A stretch of 64,000 bases of DNA from Riptortus pedestris (lineage: Eukaryota; Arthropoda; Insecta; Hemiptera; Alydidae), in assembly GCA_019009955.1 (NCBI GenBank), contig CM032229.1, forward strand, positions 4,952,001 to 5,016,000, in the 5' to 3' direction. The position numbers were made by a program, and so were the translations under genes. The notes beneath the pieces are model-generated. The model did not search any database and was not told the origin of the DNA. It worked only from the letters and a program-made list of their open reading frames with translations. The first letter of the stretch is position 1, and each line of letters opens with the position of its first letter. Of this stretch, positions 48,994-59,390 are shown piece after piece.

Positions 48994-49799
48994 CTGATAT
49001 TAATCTTTCTTCATATCCATTTATTTAAGAAATCTTTTTGACAGAAGATTACAGGCTATGTGGGAAGTAAAGACAGAAATATAGAAAGCAGAATTGAGTT
49101 AATGATACTTGAGTTTTATGGATTATGCCTTTAACCTTTAAAAGAAGAAGTGTTTTTATGGAGTCGGGACACCAGTTGAGCAACTCTAGGACCATTTGTT
49201 GCGCTCCAGTTGGCCAACTGTTTTCTGTTTCAGAAATGATTTATTGCGGCAGAGAGATACTCTCTTTTATAAGTCTTTTCCTTCTTTTTTTTCATTTTAA
49301 AGTAAAAAAGAAAGCGTTGTTGATATTTGTGGTTTATTTGTGAACGGCGAGTAGGAGGTAGGGAGCTTGCTAATGAGCCTTGCAGCTCCTTGAATATTTA
49401 TGAACCTCGTTGTCATCGCTCCTTCGACCTACAACCTCTTTGCCGACCTTTCACTCCCCGCCAAACCTTTAAATAAATACTCTCTTCTCCCCTTTTTCCT
49501 ACCTTTTATTTATTTGCAGGTTCCTTCGGGAATTCACGATATTCCCATGGAGCTAATTTTACATCTAATGGGTGTGATATTTTGGAATGCTACCAGCCTT
49601 TAAATATGCAATAAGATTTCCATTTATTTTGAGACAATTTTGCGTTATTTATGCCACTCTCACTTTACAGAACTCCTTCGCACAGAAATAACTCCACATA
49701 TTTCTTATTTTACCGTCAATGATTATTTTATTCTATTTTTAAGGGTCTTTGTTCCATAGCACATCAAATAATTCGGGGGAGGTAGCTAGTGTTGGAAGT
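48994..49799. other. No gene recognised
   Basis: No repeat or coding feature can be supported. Small frames at 49125-49343 and 49400-49603 are unremarkable. Confidence 0.4.
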
Positions 49800-50018
49800 A
49801 TTTATTGAAGAGTTAGTCTCACCGTAAAGAATATTGAGTCGTGGGTTCCATTCCCGCATGGGAATTTACTTATGGAGGACATAGTAAACTCGCCATAAAA
49901 TTTCATATCCCACTCTGGCTAGAATAGAATAGTAAAACATACATAAACCGTCCATATTAGCTCTAGATGCATTAAGTTATCTCATTTATTAACGTCCACT
50001 TTAGGCTACTAATTAAAA
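49800..50018 (+). repeat. Diverged tRNA-like SINE
   Basis: GTCGTGGGTTCCATTCCCGC (T arm), CCCACTCTGGCTAGAATAG and CCGTCCATATTAGC tail. An oppositely oriented tail fragment (TTATTAACGTCCACTTTAGG) closes it at about 49986-50018. Confidence 0.6.
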
Positions 50019-50037
50019 CTAAGTACTACTAAATTGA

Positions 50038-50195
50038 GATTTTGCGGTCGTACTCTTGACGTGATTTTTGACAAATTTCCAAAAATGTCCATCGATCCTA
50101 CTTAGGAGAAGGCGAAAATGAGGTCCGTTCAAAATTGGTTACATACATTTCTCTGTTATCATTCTGGCGGTCGAAATATTGGTTTAATCGTTTGG
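50038..50195 (-). repeat. HINE 3'-side fragment
   Basis: GGTCGTACTCTTGACGTGAT, CCATCGATCCTACTTAGGAG and GGCGAAAATGAGGTCCGTTC, then the block after a lost microsatellite. Confidence 0.75.
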
Positions 50196-50878
50196 GTGGA
50201 ATGCAGTTAAACCTCACTCTTGGTGGAAATGAAATTTTTGGTCACTAAAGTCTTTCCTAGGATCCACCGAATTAAGAGTGTTAAAAAGATAAAAAAAAAT
50301 GCCAGTGGTCTTCATTTTCAAAAGTGCGCCACCAAGGGTGGGGTTAATCTGCATTTTCACCTAATCGTTACAAATTGTTTGCCATTACTTAGGAGTTACA
50401 ACATCTCCTGATCCTTGATGCCTCAAAATATTTTTCGAAGCACTATTTTATTCTATTTTAGAGTCTATACAGCTTTGAATATTATATTCCAGTTTTTGTT
50501 TCTGCATGAATTTATTGAATTGGAGAGCTTTTTACATATGGTTCTAGCTTTAATATGTAAGTGAAATTGTTTTGATGCTACAAGATTACCCATAGATACT
50601 TATATCATTTAATTGCGAAAAACGACAGAATCCTCTTCCTCTCTGCTCTGTTTTCTTATTTTTTCGTCGGAACCTTATTTTTACTGAGCTCTAAGTCCAA
50701 AACTTCTTACCGAAACTCGTCCATTACGTCGGCCTAGGCTGAAACGTTTTTATCAGTAAACAATTCATCTTGGCAATATTCTGTATGAGCCTATCAAATA
50801 TTATACCACTTAGATTAATATTTGATTACACCTTCTGTAAATATGACTTCAATTTTAACGAACTATTGCCGTTCCTAC
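50196..50878. other. Presumed intron 3' of the Dscam-like exon
   Basis: Lies downstream of the exon on the minus strand. No further exon is seen. The donor GTAGGAACGG sits at its right edge. Confidence 0.4.
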
Positions 50879-51025
50879 CTGATATTCTGATGCTGGCAGG
50901 TGAGCTAGTCTCTAGCTGTTTGGTGAGGCGGTGGCGGGTCCTGCATTTGTACTGCAGGTACTGATCGTCATATGCAACGTTGTGAACTAGAAGCTCACCG
51001 CTCGGAAGAACGTGGTATTTCCCGT
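50879..51025 (-). CDS. Dscam-like immunoglobulin-domain exon
   Basis: A 147-bp exon on the minus strand bounded by a strong acceptor (TTTTTTTAATTTTCAG) and donor (ATATCAG then GTAGGA). Read in phase 1 it gives 48 complete codons plus split codons at each end: GKYHVLPSGELLVHNV, then YDDQYLQYKCRTRHRLT, then KQLETSSPASIRIS. The VLPSGELL-H-V and Y-CRT-HRLT motifs are characteristic of Dscam-family Ig domains (C-terminal half of Ig2 in arthropod Dscam), a homophilic neuronal and immune cell-surface receptor. The YxC supplies the F-strand Cys of the Ig disulfide. The 1-1 phase is typical of Ig exons. No neighbouring exon is found in the window, implying introns above 12 kb upstream and possibly tens of kb downstream. 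Dscam1 versus Dscam2/3/4 cannot be settled from one exon. Confidence 0.85.
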
Positions 51026-51509
51026 CTGAAAATTAAAAAAATAGAAATTAGTACATTATTTAATATTTATATTTTTAGGCGATCTAGGGGTATTCATATT
51101 GATAAATAAACCTTCACATTCAATGCCTACTAACGTACACAAAAATTCAAGACGAATGTTTTTTTAGAATGGAGGGACTTTGAATATATTTCTGAATGAT
51201 AAAAGTAGTGTTTTTTTTTTATTTTATTTTTTCGGCTAGGTTCAAATAAATAATTATTGTTATTTATTTTATTCCTATACGTTTTTGTGGGTTTTTTTAT
51301 TCCAAACAGTTCCAGATATTCAGGTTAAAAAGCGCAATAGAAATAATAAAGTAAATTTCAAATTAGAGTATTCGCAAAATGAGCAATTGTAGTGACGCTT
51401 AAATATGCATTCTATTTACGTATTTTTGAAGAATAATGTATGTATTCGGTGGAAAAATGTATGATACAGTTCATATTAAAAGTTATTATTTCTTGACGTT
51501 GTATGTCCT

Positions 51510-51517
<8 letters not shown>
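51026..51517. other. Presumed intron, nothing recognised
   Basis: AT-rich. Poly-T at 51210-51218. No coding signal. Confidence 0.4.

Positions 51518-51602
<85 letters not shown>
51518..51602. repeat. Pure (TA)n microsatellite, ~42 units
   Basis: Uninterrupted TA over about 85 nt. Unlike most TA tracts here it has no HINE sequence on either side. Confidence 0.95.
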
Positions 51603-51604
<2 letters not shown>

Positions 51605-52299
51605 CATATAAAAACAAAATTTAAATATGTCGAATGTATGTTAAATTCGACGGAGGTATTTTTCCTCTTCATTCGAAGAATGCAGAGAGCATTCAAAGAA
51701 GAATGTAATCAAAATTGAAAATGTTATCTGTTTGTCCAGCCGATTGATACTGAACCTCCCAAAAACGAGCAAGAGTATTTATATGGACATTTATATTATT
51801 GAGTCAACTATTGTAGGTGGCAAGATACTCTATATGAGAATTAAGAAATCTAATCTTTCTCCCTGATGCTGGTGAATTTATTATGAGAAATCCTTTATTC
51901 GTAAATAAGGAAAGAGTACCTTTTGAGGTTTATATTTGATCCATAAATCCATTGGTGTGGATGGCAAGCATGTAGACAAAAATATGGAATTTAGTGATCT
52001 TATTTATTTAGCATTTGACGCAATAACATCATCTTGGAGTGCGTGGCCCAAGTGAGTGCCAATCTTTAGCAACCCCAAACGTTGACAGGGTATGTGCATG
52101 TCTATGTATGGATTGTATTTATTTAAAAGTAATATACTCTTCTACAGTTGGTGAACATTTATTTAATGGGGGTTTCTGTTTTTTAGATTCACGTTTATTT
52201 AGTCAAATATACGTGTATTGGTTATTATTCATATATGAGTTGGGGATCATCATGAAATTTTTTACGAAGAAAGCACATAATTGGAACTCTTCCTATTAA
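51603..52299. other. AT-rich stretch, nothing recognised
   Basis: No coding or repeat feature can be supported. Confidence 0.4.
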
Positions 52300-52490
52300 G
52301 TGGCGAGTTCCATTCCCGCCCTGGACAGCAGATATTTATTTTGCGACAACTAATTAAATAAAATCCTTAGTCTCACCCTGGCTAGAAATGGATGGTTCCC
52401 TGTCCTAGTTAGCCAAAGGGTGGTATCCCGTCCTAGTTAGCCAAAGTAGCATAAAGTGGATATAAACAAATAAATTAAAAAAAAACATAT
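52300..52490 (+). repeat. SINE body with internal duplication
   Basis: T arm GTGGCGAGTTCCATTCCCGC, CCTTAGTCTCACCCTGGC. GTCCTAGTTAGCCAAAG occurs twice (about 40 nt apart), then GCATAAAGTGGATATAAACA. The head is missing. Confidence 0.75.
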
Positions 52491-52639
52491 TAAGTTGCTC
52501 TATAGCAACCAATCACTAAGGTCGTTACATTAAATGAATATCGTAGTTAGGTCTTGTTATATTTTCTAATGGTCCGCCCAACTTCCTTAATTTTTTCTTT
52601 CATAAAAACCTTCTCCTGACAATATCAGTCACAACAAAA

Positions 52640-52722
52640 AACGAAGAAGGAAAATCGGTTCAGCCGTTCAGGCGTGATGCCGTGACGAAGGGAAATAGGG
52701 ATTCATTTTTATATATATAGGT
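52640..52722 (+). mobile_element. 3' end of the AGCGGACCC-type element
   Basis: AAAATCGGTTCAGCCGTTCA, GGCGTGATGCCGTGACGAAG and TTTTTATATATATAG match the 3' end at 43030-43105 and common arthropod RTE-like tails. Confidence 0.5.
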
Positions 52723-53181
52723 ATTTCTGAAGCAGAATTTCATTACATTTATTTCTTTCTAGAAAGGTGATATTTTTAGATAAAAAACTAGATTTCGAAC
52801 GTAGGTAAACAGTAAAATAGTAAGTTCGTCAATATTCAGTCAACATCCATTCATGCTTCGTGCAATATGACTTTATTTGTCTAAAATAAATCATTGCTTA
52901 CATTAATCAAATATTTATATTTCCATGGGATAATCCTGATTAATATTAATTTACGTGCATCACCTGTCCTAAATATAAACTCGACCTAGAGCCAAGTTTA
53001 AATTTTGGTGAATTGGAACTGAATGACTCTACAGTTGCTGTGCTTGTTACTGTACATTTGTGTTGTCTGATGAAAAAACAGGGTGATTTCGTGCATAGGT
53101 TAATCTAATTTTTCTTATTCCAAAGGTGTAACCATTTCTATTCATTTCCATCAACAACAAGTAACACGCCAAGTCTTTAAA
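52723..53181. other. AT-rich stretch, nothing recognised
   Basis: No feature seen. Confidence 0.4.
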
Positions 53182-53908
53182 AAAGTCCGTCACGCAGGGG
53201 CTGTGTAAACTAAGCAGATTTCCCACGTTAAGTTTTACAATAGAGAAATCTCCCTAATAACAACTGTATTAGTAAGAAACTTCTAAACCTAAAACATTAT
53301 TTAGGGCGTAATAACCTAGTAGTTTCTAGCCCCAAAAAACAGTTAACCTACCTCTAAACCTATTCACGAGGGACGAATAGTTAAGGAAACGCCCGCCAGA
53401 GCTCTCGGCGGAAAGTCCGAACATGGCCTACTGGTGACCACACGCAGAATACAAATGCAAATATCTCGGTTAATATTCAAGATACAGAAACAATGTATAG
53501 AACAATATTTATAGTAAATTTAATTTGCAATAAGATACAATTTTTTCAATCCGACGCATAATAACGGAGATTTTTCGAATTTTCAAAAATCCCCCCCTCT
53601 CCCACTGGTTCGATTTCAACCATTAGCGAACTTGATCTTCCTTTTTTCATAAAACGATTAAATTCCGAGTTTGGTAACGATCAAACAAAAATTACGACCG
53701 CTAGAGCGTTAACAGACAAATATATAAATATATATATATATATATTATAATAATAATATATATATTATATAAATATATATAATTTTGAACGGACCTCATT
53801 TTCGTCATCTCCTGGGTAGGATCGATGGACATTTGAAGAAATTTTTCGAAACTCGCATCATGAGTACGACCTCAATAGCTGATTTCCCTTAAGGGAAATC
53901 TGCTAAAA
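53182..53908 (+). repeat. Complete HINE-like copy, first of a tandem pair
   Basis: 5' GTCCGTCACGCAGGGGCTG with AAGCAGATTTCCC. (TA)n-type tract at 53724-53781. 3' AGCTGATTTCCCTTAAGGG, then AAATCTGCTAAAA. The next copy's GTCCGTCACTCAGG follows with no spacer. Confidence 0.95.
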
Positions 53909-54913
53909 GTCCGTCACTCAGGGGCTGTGTAAACTAAGCAGATTTCCCTCGTGAAGTTTAATAATAGATAAATGTACAAACACCACCTTCAATATTAAGT
54001 GAATAAATACAAACGGTAATAAGAAACCTTTCCCTTCCTGGCGGGAAGCGTCTGAATTGTAAACAAACAGGTCTGACAACCCGCCTCATCGGAATGAAAA
54101 ACAATTTCTGAAATATATCAGAATATAACATATTAATTTGATTGAAACCTATTTACTATATCTAGTACTGTATTGAATCAGAATAACGTTTACCTCAATC
54201 AATCAAATTTAAAAAGTCGAAAAATGACGGGGGGGGGGTGTCACCAGAACATATATGGATGTAATAAAGGTCTCTTGAAAACAATATTTGGTATTTAATG
54301 TTCAAACAATGTGGTTTATTACATAAAATTTTCTTTTCCTTCCACCTCCTACTATCCTCCTATCCTCTTCTTTCCTTTTCCTGTATCCACAACCCGACTG
54401 ATGTCCACCCGCCATCAGTCAAATTACAAACAAATAAAAACTACCCACAGAGAGTCTCACCCCCACCCCTTCAAATGGAACTAAGGTTCAGAAAAAGGGG
54501 CCTATCTTCCTACTACACCAGGTAGTCACCAGGCTACAGACACCACAACACATTTCATATTTAGCGTGGTATCAGCTAAAAAAAAAAAAAAAAAAATGTA
54601 TTACATAACCGAGTATTGTTATTTTAATATTAGTAGAAGTGGGATAAACGCTGTAAACTATAAAATCCAAATATCTCGGTAAATATTCATGACACAAAAA
54701 ATATGGATAGAACAATATTTATAGATATTTTAATTTCCAATAAGATAGGTTCTATATCGACTTATAGTAATGGAGATATTTCGAATTTTCAAAATTCCCC
54801 TCTAACCCCCCCCCCCTCTCACTGATCCGATTTCAGCCAACTTGATCTTCCTTTTTACATAAAACGATTAAATACGGAGTTTTGTAACGATCAAACCAAA
54901 ATTGCAACCGCTA

Positions 54914-54980
<67 letters not shown>

Positions 54981-55090
54981 GAACGGACCTCATTTTCGTC
55001 ATCTCCTGGGTAGGATCGATGGACATTTGAGGAAATTTGTCAAAAGTCGCGCCATGAGTGCGACCTCAATAGCTGATTTCCCTTAAGGAC
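53909..55090 (+). repeat. HINE-like copy, second of the tandem pair
   Basis: 5' GTCCGTCACTCAGGGGCTG; (TA)n at 54916-54974; 3' GCTGATTTCCCTTAAGGAC, with the right half of the palindrome lost. Interrupted by a poly(A) retroposon at 54326-54598. Confidence 0.9.
54326..54598 (+). mobile_element. Poly(A)-tailed retroposon of unknown source
   Basis: 273 bp ending in A19 (54578-54596) plus TG, flanked by the 9-bp duplication TATTACATA (54317-54325 and 54599-54607). The insert begins AAATTTTCTTTTCCTTCCAC (pyrimidine-rich) and contains GGTAGTCACCAGGCTACAG and AGCGTGGTATCAGCT before the tail. No A/B boxes are seen. A truncated processed transcript or a 5'-truncated LINE 3' UTR fits. The host HINE reads continuously once it is removed. 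Confidence 0.8.
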
Positions 55091-55639
55091 AAAATACTAT
55101 ACACGGTAATTAAGAAATTCAAATTTACTGTTCAGAGTAAAGACAATAGATTTCAGCCAAGGCGAACGTAATACGTTACTTATTTACCACTGTTTTCCAT
55201 CAGATGTTTAGACTATGCCGTTATGGTGGCTAACCATTGGTCAGCTGACACCATAAATATTGCATTAGGCGGAATGAATGAGAGTCATTGAGACTCCACG
55301 TTGAATGGTCCCATTCAATGAATGACCTACTCCCATAATGGAATATCTAATTAAACTAGCTAGCTGCAACACCTATCGTCAAATATGTATATGTCTATAC
55401 ATTCTTGATTATTTATACATTCTTTGGAATTCATCAGTTCATATACTGGATCACATAATTTTGACTTTTGCTGTTTTAGTCAGAAGCATTTTTATCCAGT
55501 TTCGAATATTGGATTATGTGTCTCTTCTTAAAGTAGACTTGTCGGCGAGAACGGAAACGATTTTGCTGGTATGAACTTTATTTTTCCCCATTGGAACATA
55601 TGCCTAAATGATTCCTATGTAAGTGGATTTTTGGAATCA
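55091..55639. other. No gene recognised
   Basis: A 78-codon plus frame (55338-55574) has no recognisable feature. Confidence 0.4.
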
Positions 55640-56895
55640 GAAACATGTCGAAATGAGGTCTGTTTAAAATTATATGTATATACGTACGTATCTCTCTTAA
55701 CGTTCTAGTGGTCTCAAGTTTTGTTTGATCATTAGGAAACTCGATATTTAATCGTTTTATATAATGGTGGAAATCGGACAGGTGGAAGGGGGGGGGTTAG
55801 CATGGGAATTTCGAAAATTTGAAATATCTTCTTTATTATAAGTAGAATCAAAAAATTGTAAAGAACTAATCTTATTAAAAATTATATTGCTTATAATTGT
55901 TATTAAATATGTATTATTTCTATATCAAGAATATTAACAAAAATATTTCGATTTTTTAGTTACCAGATGTAAGTAAACGCCCTACTCCTACTAATGTCAT
56001 ATTAACAAAAGTCCGTCACGCAGGGGCTGCGTAAACTAAGCAGATTTCCCACGTGAAGATTTACAATAGAGAAATCATCATACTGGTAACACAATAACAC
56101 CGTGATTAAATACAAACGGTAGTAAGAAATCATTCAGTTAATTAAAATAAATTCCCAACTGAAAAGGCTTCTGAATTGTAAGAATAATTTATATTTTAAT
56201 AACTCAAATTTTAGTAGTCCAAGAACTAAGGAAGGGGGGGGGGGCGGATGAACAGAACGTATTTGCATAAATCTCGCAAAGTAACGAAGGTAAGGTAAGG
56301 TTAGAAACGACAGGTAAGGTTAGAAGAGGCTTCCACCTGAGTCGAGCAATGACGGAAATGGCCGACCTAATCCGAACTATACCCAACCACAAACTCCATA
56401 AAAATGCAAATATCACGGTTAATATTGAAGATAGAGAATAGATGAGTATAACAATATTTATAGTAACTTTAATTTTCAATAAGATTTGTTCTATACAATT
56501 TTTCGATATGGTGCATAATAATGGAGATATTTTGAATTTTCGAAAATCCCCCTCTAAACCCCCCCCCCTCTCTCTAGTCCGATTTCAGCCATTAACGAAC
56601 TTGATCTCTCTTTTTACATAAAACGGCTAAATATCGAGTTTCGGAACGATCAATCGAAATTTGCGACCCCTAGATCGTTAACAGATATATATGTAATTTT
56701 GAACGGTCCTCATTTTCTTCATCTCCTGGGTAGGATCGATGGACGTTTGAAGAAATTTTCTGAAATTCGCATCATGAGTACGACCTCAATAGCTGATTTC
56801 CCTTAAGGGAAATCTACTAAAAACTGTTATATCATGAATTTATTTATTCTAAGCTTATATACCAAATATTTTTTTCAAGAAATCCAGATACACGC
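55640..56895 (-). repeat. HINE-like copy split by another HINE
   Basis: Left part 55640-56006 (GAAATGAGGTCTGTTTAAAA through CTACTAATGTCATATTAACA). Right part 56823-56895 (CTGTTATATCATGAATTTAT, ATACCAAATATTTTTTTC) continues the same reverse-oriented body. Confidence 0.8.
56007..56823 (+). repeat. Reference complete HINE-like element (~815 bp), nested
   Basis: Best-defined copy because its target is known. Order: A-rich junction; GTCCGTCACGCAGGGGC with stem ACGCAG/CTGCGT; AAGCAGATTTCCCACGTG; a body that includes a long-subfamily insert and conserved AAATATC-CGGTTAATATTGA; a C-rich block (CTCTAAACCCCCCCCCTC); GCCATTAACGAACTTGATC; GCGACCCCTAGATCGTTAAC; a short (TA)n slot at 56687; GAACGGTCCTCATTTTC; CGATGGACGTTTGAAG; GAGTACGACCTCAATAGCTG; and the palindrome TTTCCCTTAAGGGAAA, then TCTACTAAAA. 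The 5' AGCAGATTTCCC is an inverted repeat of the 3' end but is offset about 30 nt from the terminus, as in Helentron subterminal repeats. There is no target duplication. No protein is encoded, so it needs a Rep-helicase in trans if the class is right. Confidence 0.85.
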
Positions 56896-56929
56896 GAATT
56901 CGTCGTGTTTTGACGCCATCAATTAAGAT

Positions 56930-57520
56930 TTAAAGTATTTGTTTCGAAAATGTTTATTTGATGAACACTATACTTAATATTAATCAGTTTCAATCAACAC
57001 TAAAGATCACAATTGTTATTGGATGGAATCAGACAAGGAATAGGGAGAGGGGGGAGAGGGAGGAATCATCAGTTGGGTCCTAAATTATTATAGAACCAAT
57101 CTTGTTAAACTATGATTGCTCTACAATTGATGTTCTATGCATTTTTGCGTAAATCAAGTATTAAGGACAAGTAATTCGCACTTTCTTGTTTAAGTTATTA
57201 TTTATTAACGTCCACTTTTTGCATCTCAGGCTAATTGGGACGGGTTATCTACAGGTTACCATCCTTCGTCTAACCAGGGTTTGATTTAGGATGTTATTTA
57301 ATGAATTTCGTCACTAAATAATTTCCTTTGCTCAGGCGAGAATCGAACTCGCCACTCTAGGTTTGCCATGTGAGATTAAGGTCAACGCTTTAACTCGCAT
57401 GGCTAACCTGAGCCCCTTCTTGTTTAAAACAAAATAGTCGATGAGATAAGATCACTAGCGTGTCTTACGAGGACCTGGGAAATTTGCTTAGTTTACGCAG
57501 CCCCTGCGTGACGGACTATT
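56930..57520 (-). repeat. HINE-like copy carrying a SINE
   Basis: Diverged body (TTTATTTGATGAACACTATA; GGAATAGGGAGAGGGGGGAG), then after the SINE CTGGGAAATTTGCTTAGTTT and GCAGCCCCTGCGTGACGGAC. The TA microsatellite is not present. Confidence 0.75.
57194..57416 (-). mobile_element. SINE copy with clear target duplication
   Basis: 223 bp, reverse-oriented, from the AATAA-rich tail to GGCTAACCTGAGCCCC (start of the element at the right). TTCTTGTTTAA at 57183-57193 is repeated at 57417-57427. This fixes the SINE's 5' end as GGGGCTCAGGTTAGCC and shows LINE-type integration. Confidence 0.9.
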
Positions 57521-57544
57521 TTATATATCGTGCTATATGTTATA

Positions 57545-57738
57545 AAGCGTTGACGTTTATCTCACATGGTAAACCTAGAGTGGCGAGTTCGATTCTCGCC
57601 TGGGCAAAGGAAATTATTTAGTGACGAAATTCATTAAATAACGTCCTAAAATCCCACCCTGGCTAGAAAAGGGTGATAACCTGTAGATAACCCGTCCCGA
57701 TTAGCCTAAGTTGCAAAAAGTGTACGTTAATAAATAAA
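57545..57738 (+). repeat. SINE copy lacking the first part of the head
   Basis: AAGCGTTGACGTTTATCTCA, T arm GTGGCGAGTTCGATTCTCGC, tail CCTGTAGATAACCCGTCCC and TAATAAATAAATGATAAT. It lies 25 nt after a HINE 5' end. Confidence 0.85.
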
Positions 57739-58549
57739 TGATAATATATGTTCTAGTCCTTCTGATTGGATACTTTATCGGTTAATCCTTATTTGGTAAG
57801 CTAAATAGTAATTCCCCTTAGCTATTGTTGATATTGTGTTATTTATAGCAGAACTATCTGTTAGTGAATGATTAATAGTTAAATATGTGTGTATCGTAAA
57901 ATAGGCAGGTAGTTGGTTCCAGTTTATGTAAAACGTATGTATTTTTGAACCTACTGTGTCCCGTATCCTGTCGTATCAAGGCATTCCTAGAGGAAAAGTA
58001 TTATAAAATGATGTGTTTTGTATTTTCATTTCCGAAGTTTTGTTACAAGAGAACTTGATTCAATTTTTACTATAGTAGTAACAAAATAGTTAATTTTAGA
58101 AAAATATTAGTTTAAACCAACATTATTGCTTATATAAAAGAATGACGTAAAAATTACTAGAATTAATTTGAGCTTCTCATTTCAAAATACTTTACCAAAG
58201 AGAGCCTCTGTGAAATATTGAACTTTGGAAGGCTTTTAAAATGCCAAAGGAAAAGTGAGCAAAGTATGTCTACTTTCAAAAGTATCATAAATCAGCTTCA
58301 CTTTGTTAGACATTGTTTTGAATTATTATTGCCAAACAGCTGTCCAAAGTTTCCTGGAAGTACTCTTGTTCCAGAAGATTAGTTGGGAAGGGTTGGTCTT
58401 AAATGGCGGACCGTGTCTGCCTTAATGTATCCATCAACTCTTGTTGTGCTACTTCACGCCGGTATCTTAACAGGTCTCGCTTAACCAATATCGTCTACTC
58501 AGATACCACTCATCTACCATAACATAATTTACAATTTAAGATAAAAAGA
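57739..58549. other. AT-rich stretch, nothing recognised
   Basis: No feature supported. Confidence 0.4.
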
Positions 58550-59029
58550 AGTCCGTCACGCAGAGGCTGCGTTAACTAAGCAGATTTCCCACGTGCGTCA
58601 TGAATTTACATTTATCTGAATACTTAAAAGTTCAAAGAGAACAATATTTAGTATTAAGGCTTCAAATAAATTTCTTCATAACATAACAGCTTATTATTAA
58701 TATGAAATGAGTAGAAGTGGGGGTTTACTGAAGGTTGAAAACTAAAAAAATGTAAATATCTCGGTTAATAATCATGATATTGAAAAATGTACTTGAAAAC
58801 AATTATAGAACATTACATTTCCAAAAGATTGGTTTTGTATAATTTTTCCATCCGACGCATAATAACGGAGATATTAAGAATATTCGAAATTCTCCCCCTC
58901 TAATCCCCTCCTTCCACTGGCACTATTTCAAACTCTAACAAACATCTTTAGCTTTGCATGAAACGTTTAAATATCGAGAGTGGTAACGATCACTCAAAAA
59001 TTGCGACTACTAATGCGTTAACAGACAAC

Positions 59030-59080
<51 letters not shown>

Positions 59081-59125
59081 TGTGTACATTTGTAATATTT
59101 TTTCCTTTAGTCATCTCTTATAACG
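58550..59125 (+). repeat. HINE-like copy with (TG)n in place of (TA)n
   Basis: 5' GTCCGTCACGCAGAGGCTGC with AAGCAGATTTCCCACGTG. Short-subfamily body. After GCGTTAACAGACAAC comes (TG)n at 59032-59086. The 3' flank is decayed and the palindrome absent. Confidence 0.85.
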
Positions 59126-59231
59126 TTCTTGGTTTACATTATGGGATTATACCACTACACGTGCACTTCCTCAAATCTTCTTAATTTATTCGCAACGCTA
59201 ATAAAAGGCTAAACTAGATTTTTGTGTTATT

Positions 59232-59390
59232 TTAAACCTAGAATGGAGGGTTCGATTCCAACCTGGACTAAAGGCATTTATTTAATGGCGAACCAGTTAA
59301 ATAAAATCCTTAGAGTTGCAGCCTGTTGATGGCCCGTGCCCGTGCCAATTAGCCATAGTAGAAAAAATTGGCCGTTAATACAATAATATG
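59232..59390 (+). repeat. SINE copy, 5'-truncated and diverged
   Basis: GAGGGTTCGATTCCAACCTG, GTTAAATAAAATCCTTAG, CAATTAGCCATAGTAG and TTGGCCGTTAATACAATAA. Confidence 0.7.
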
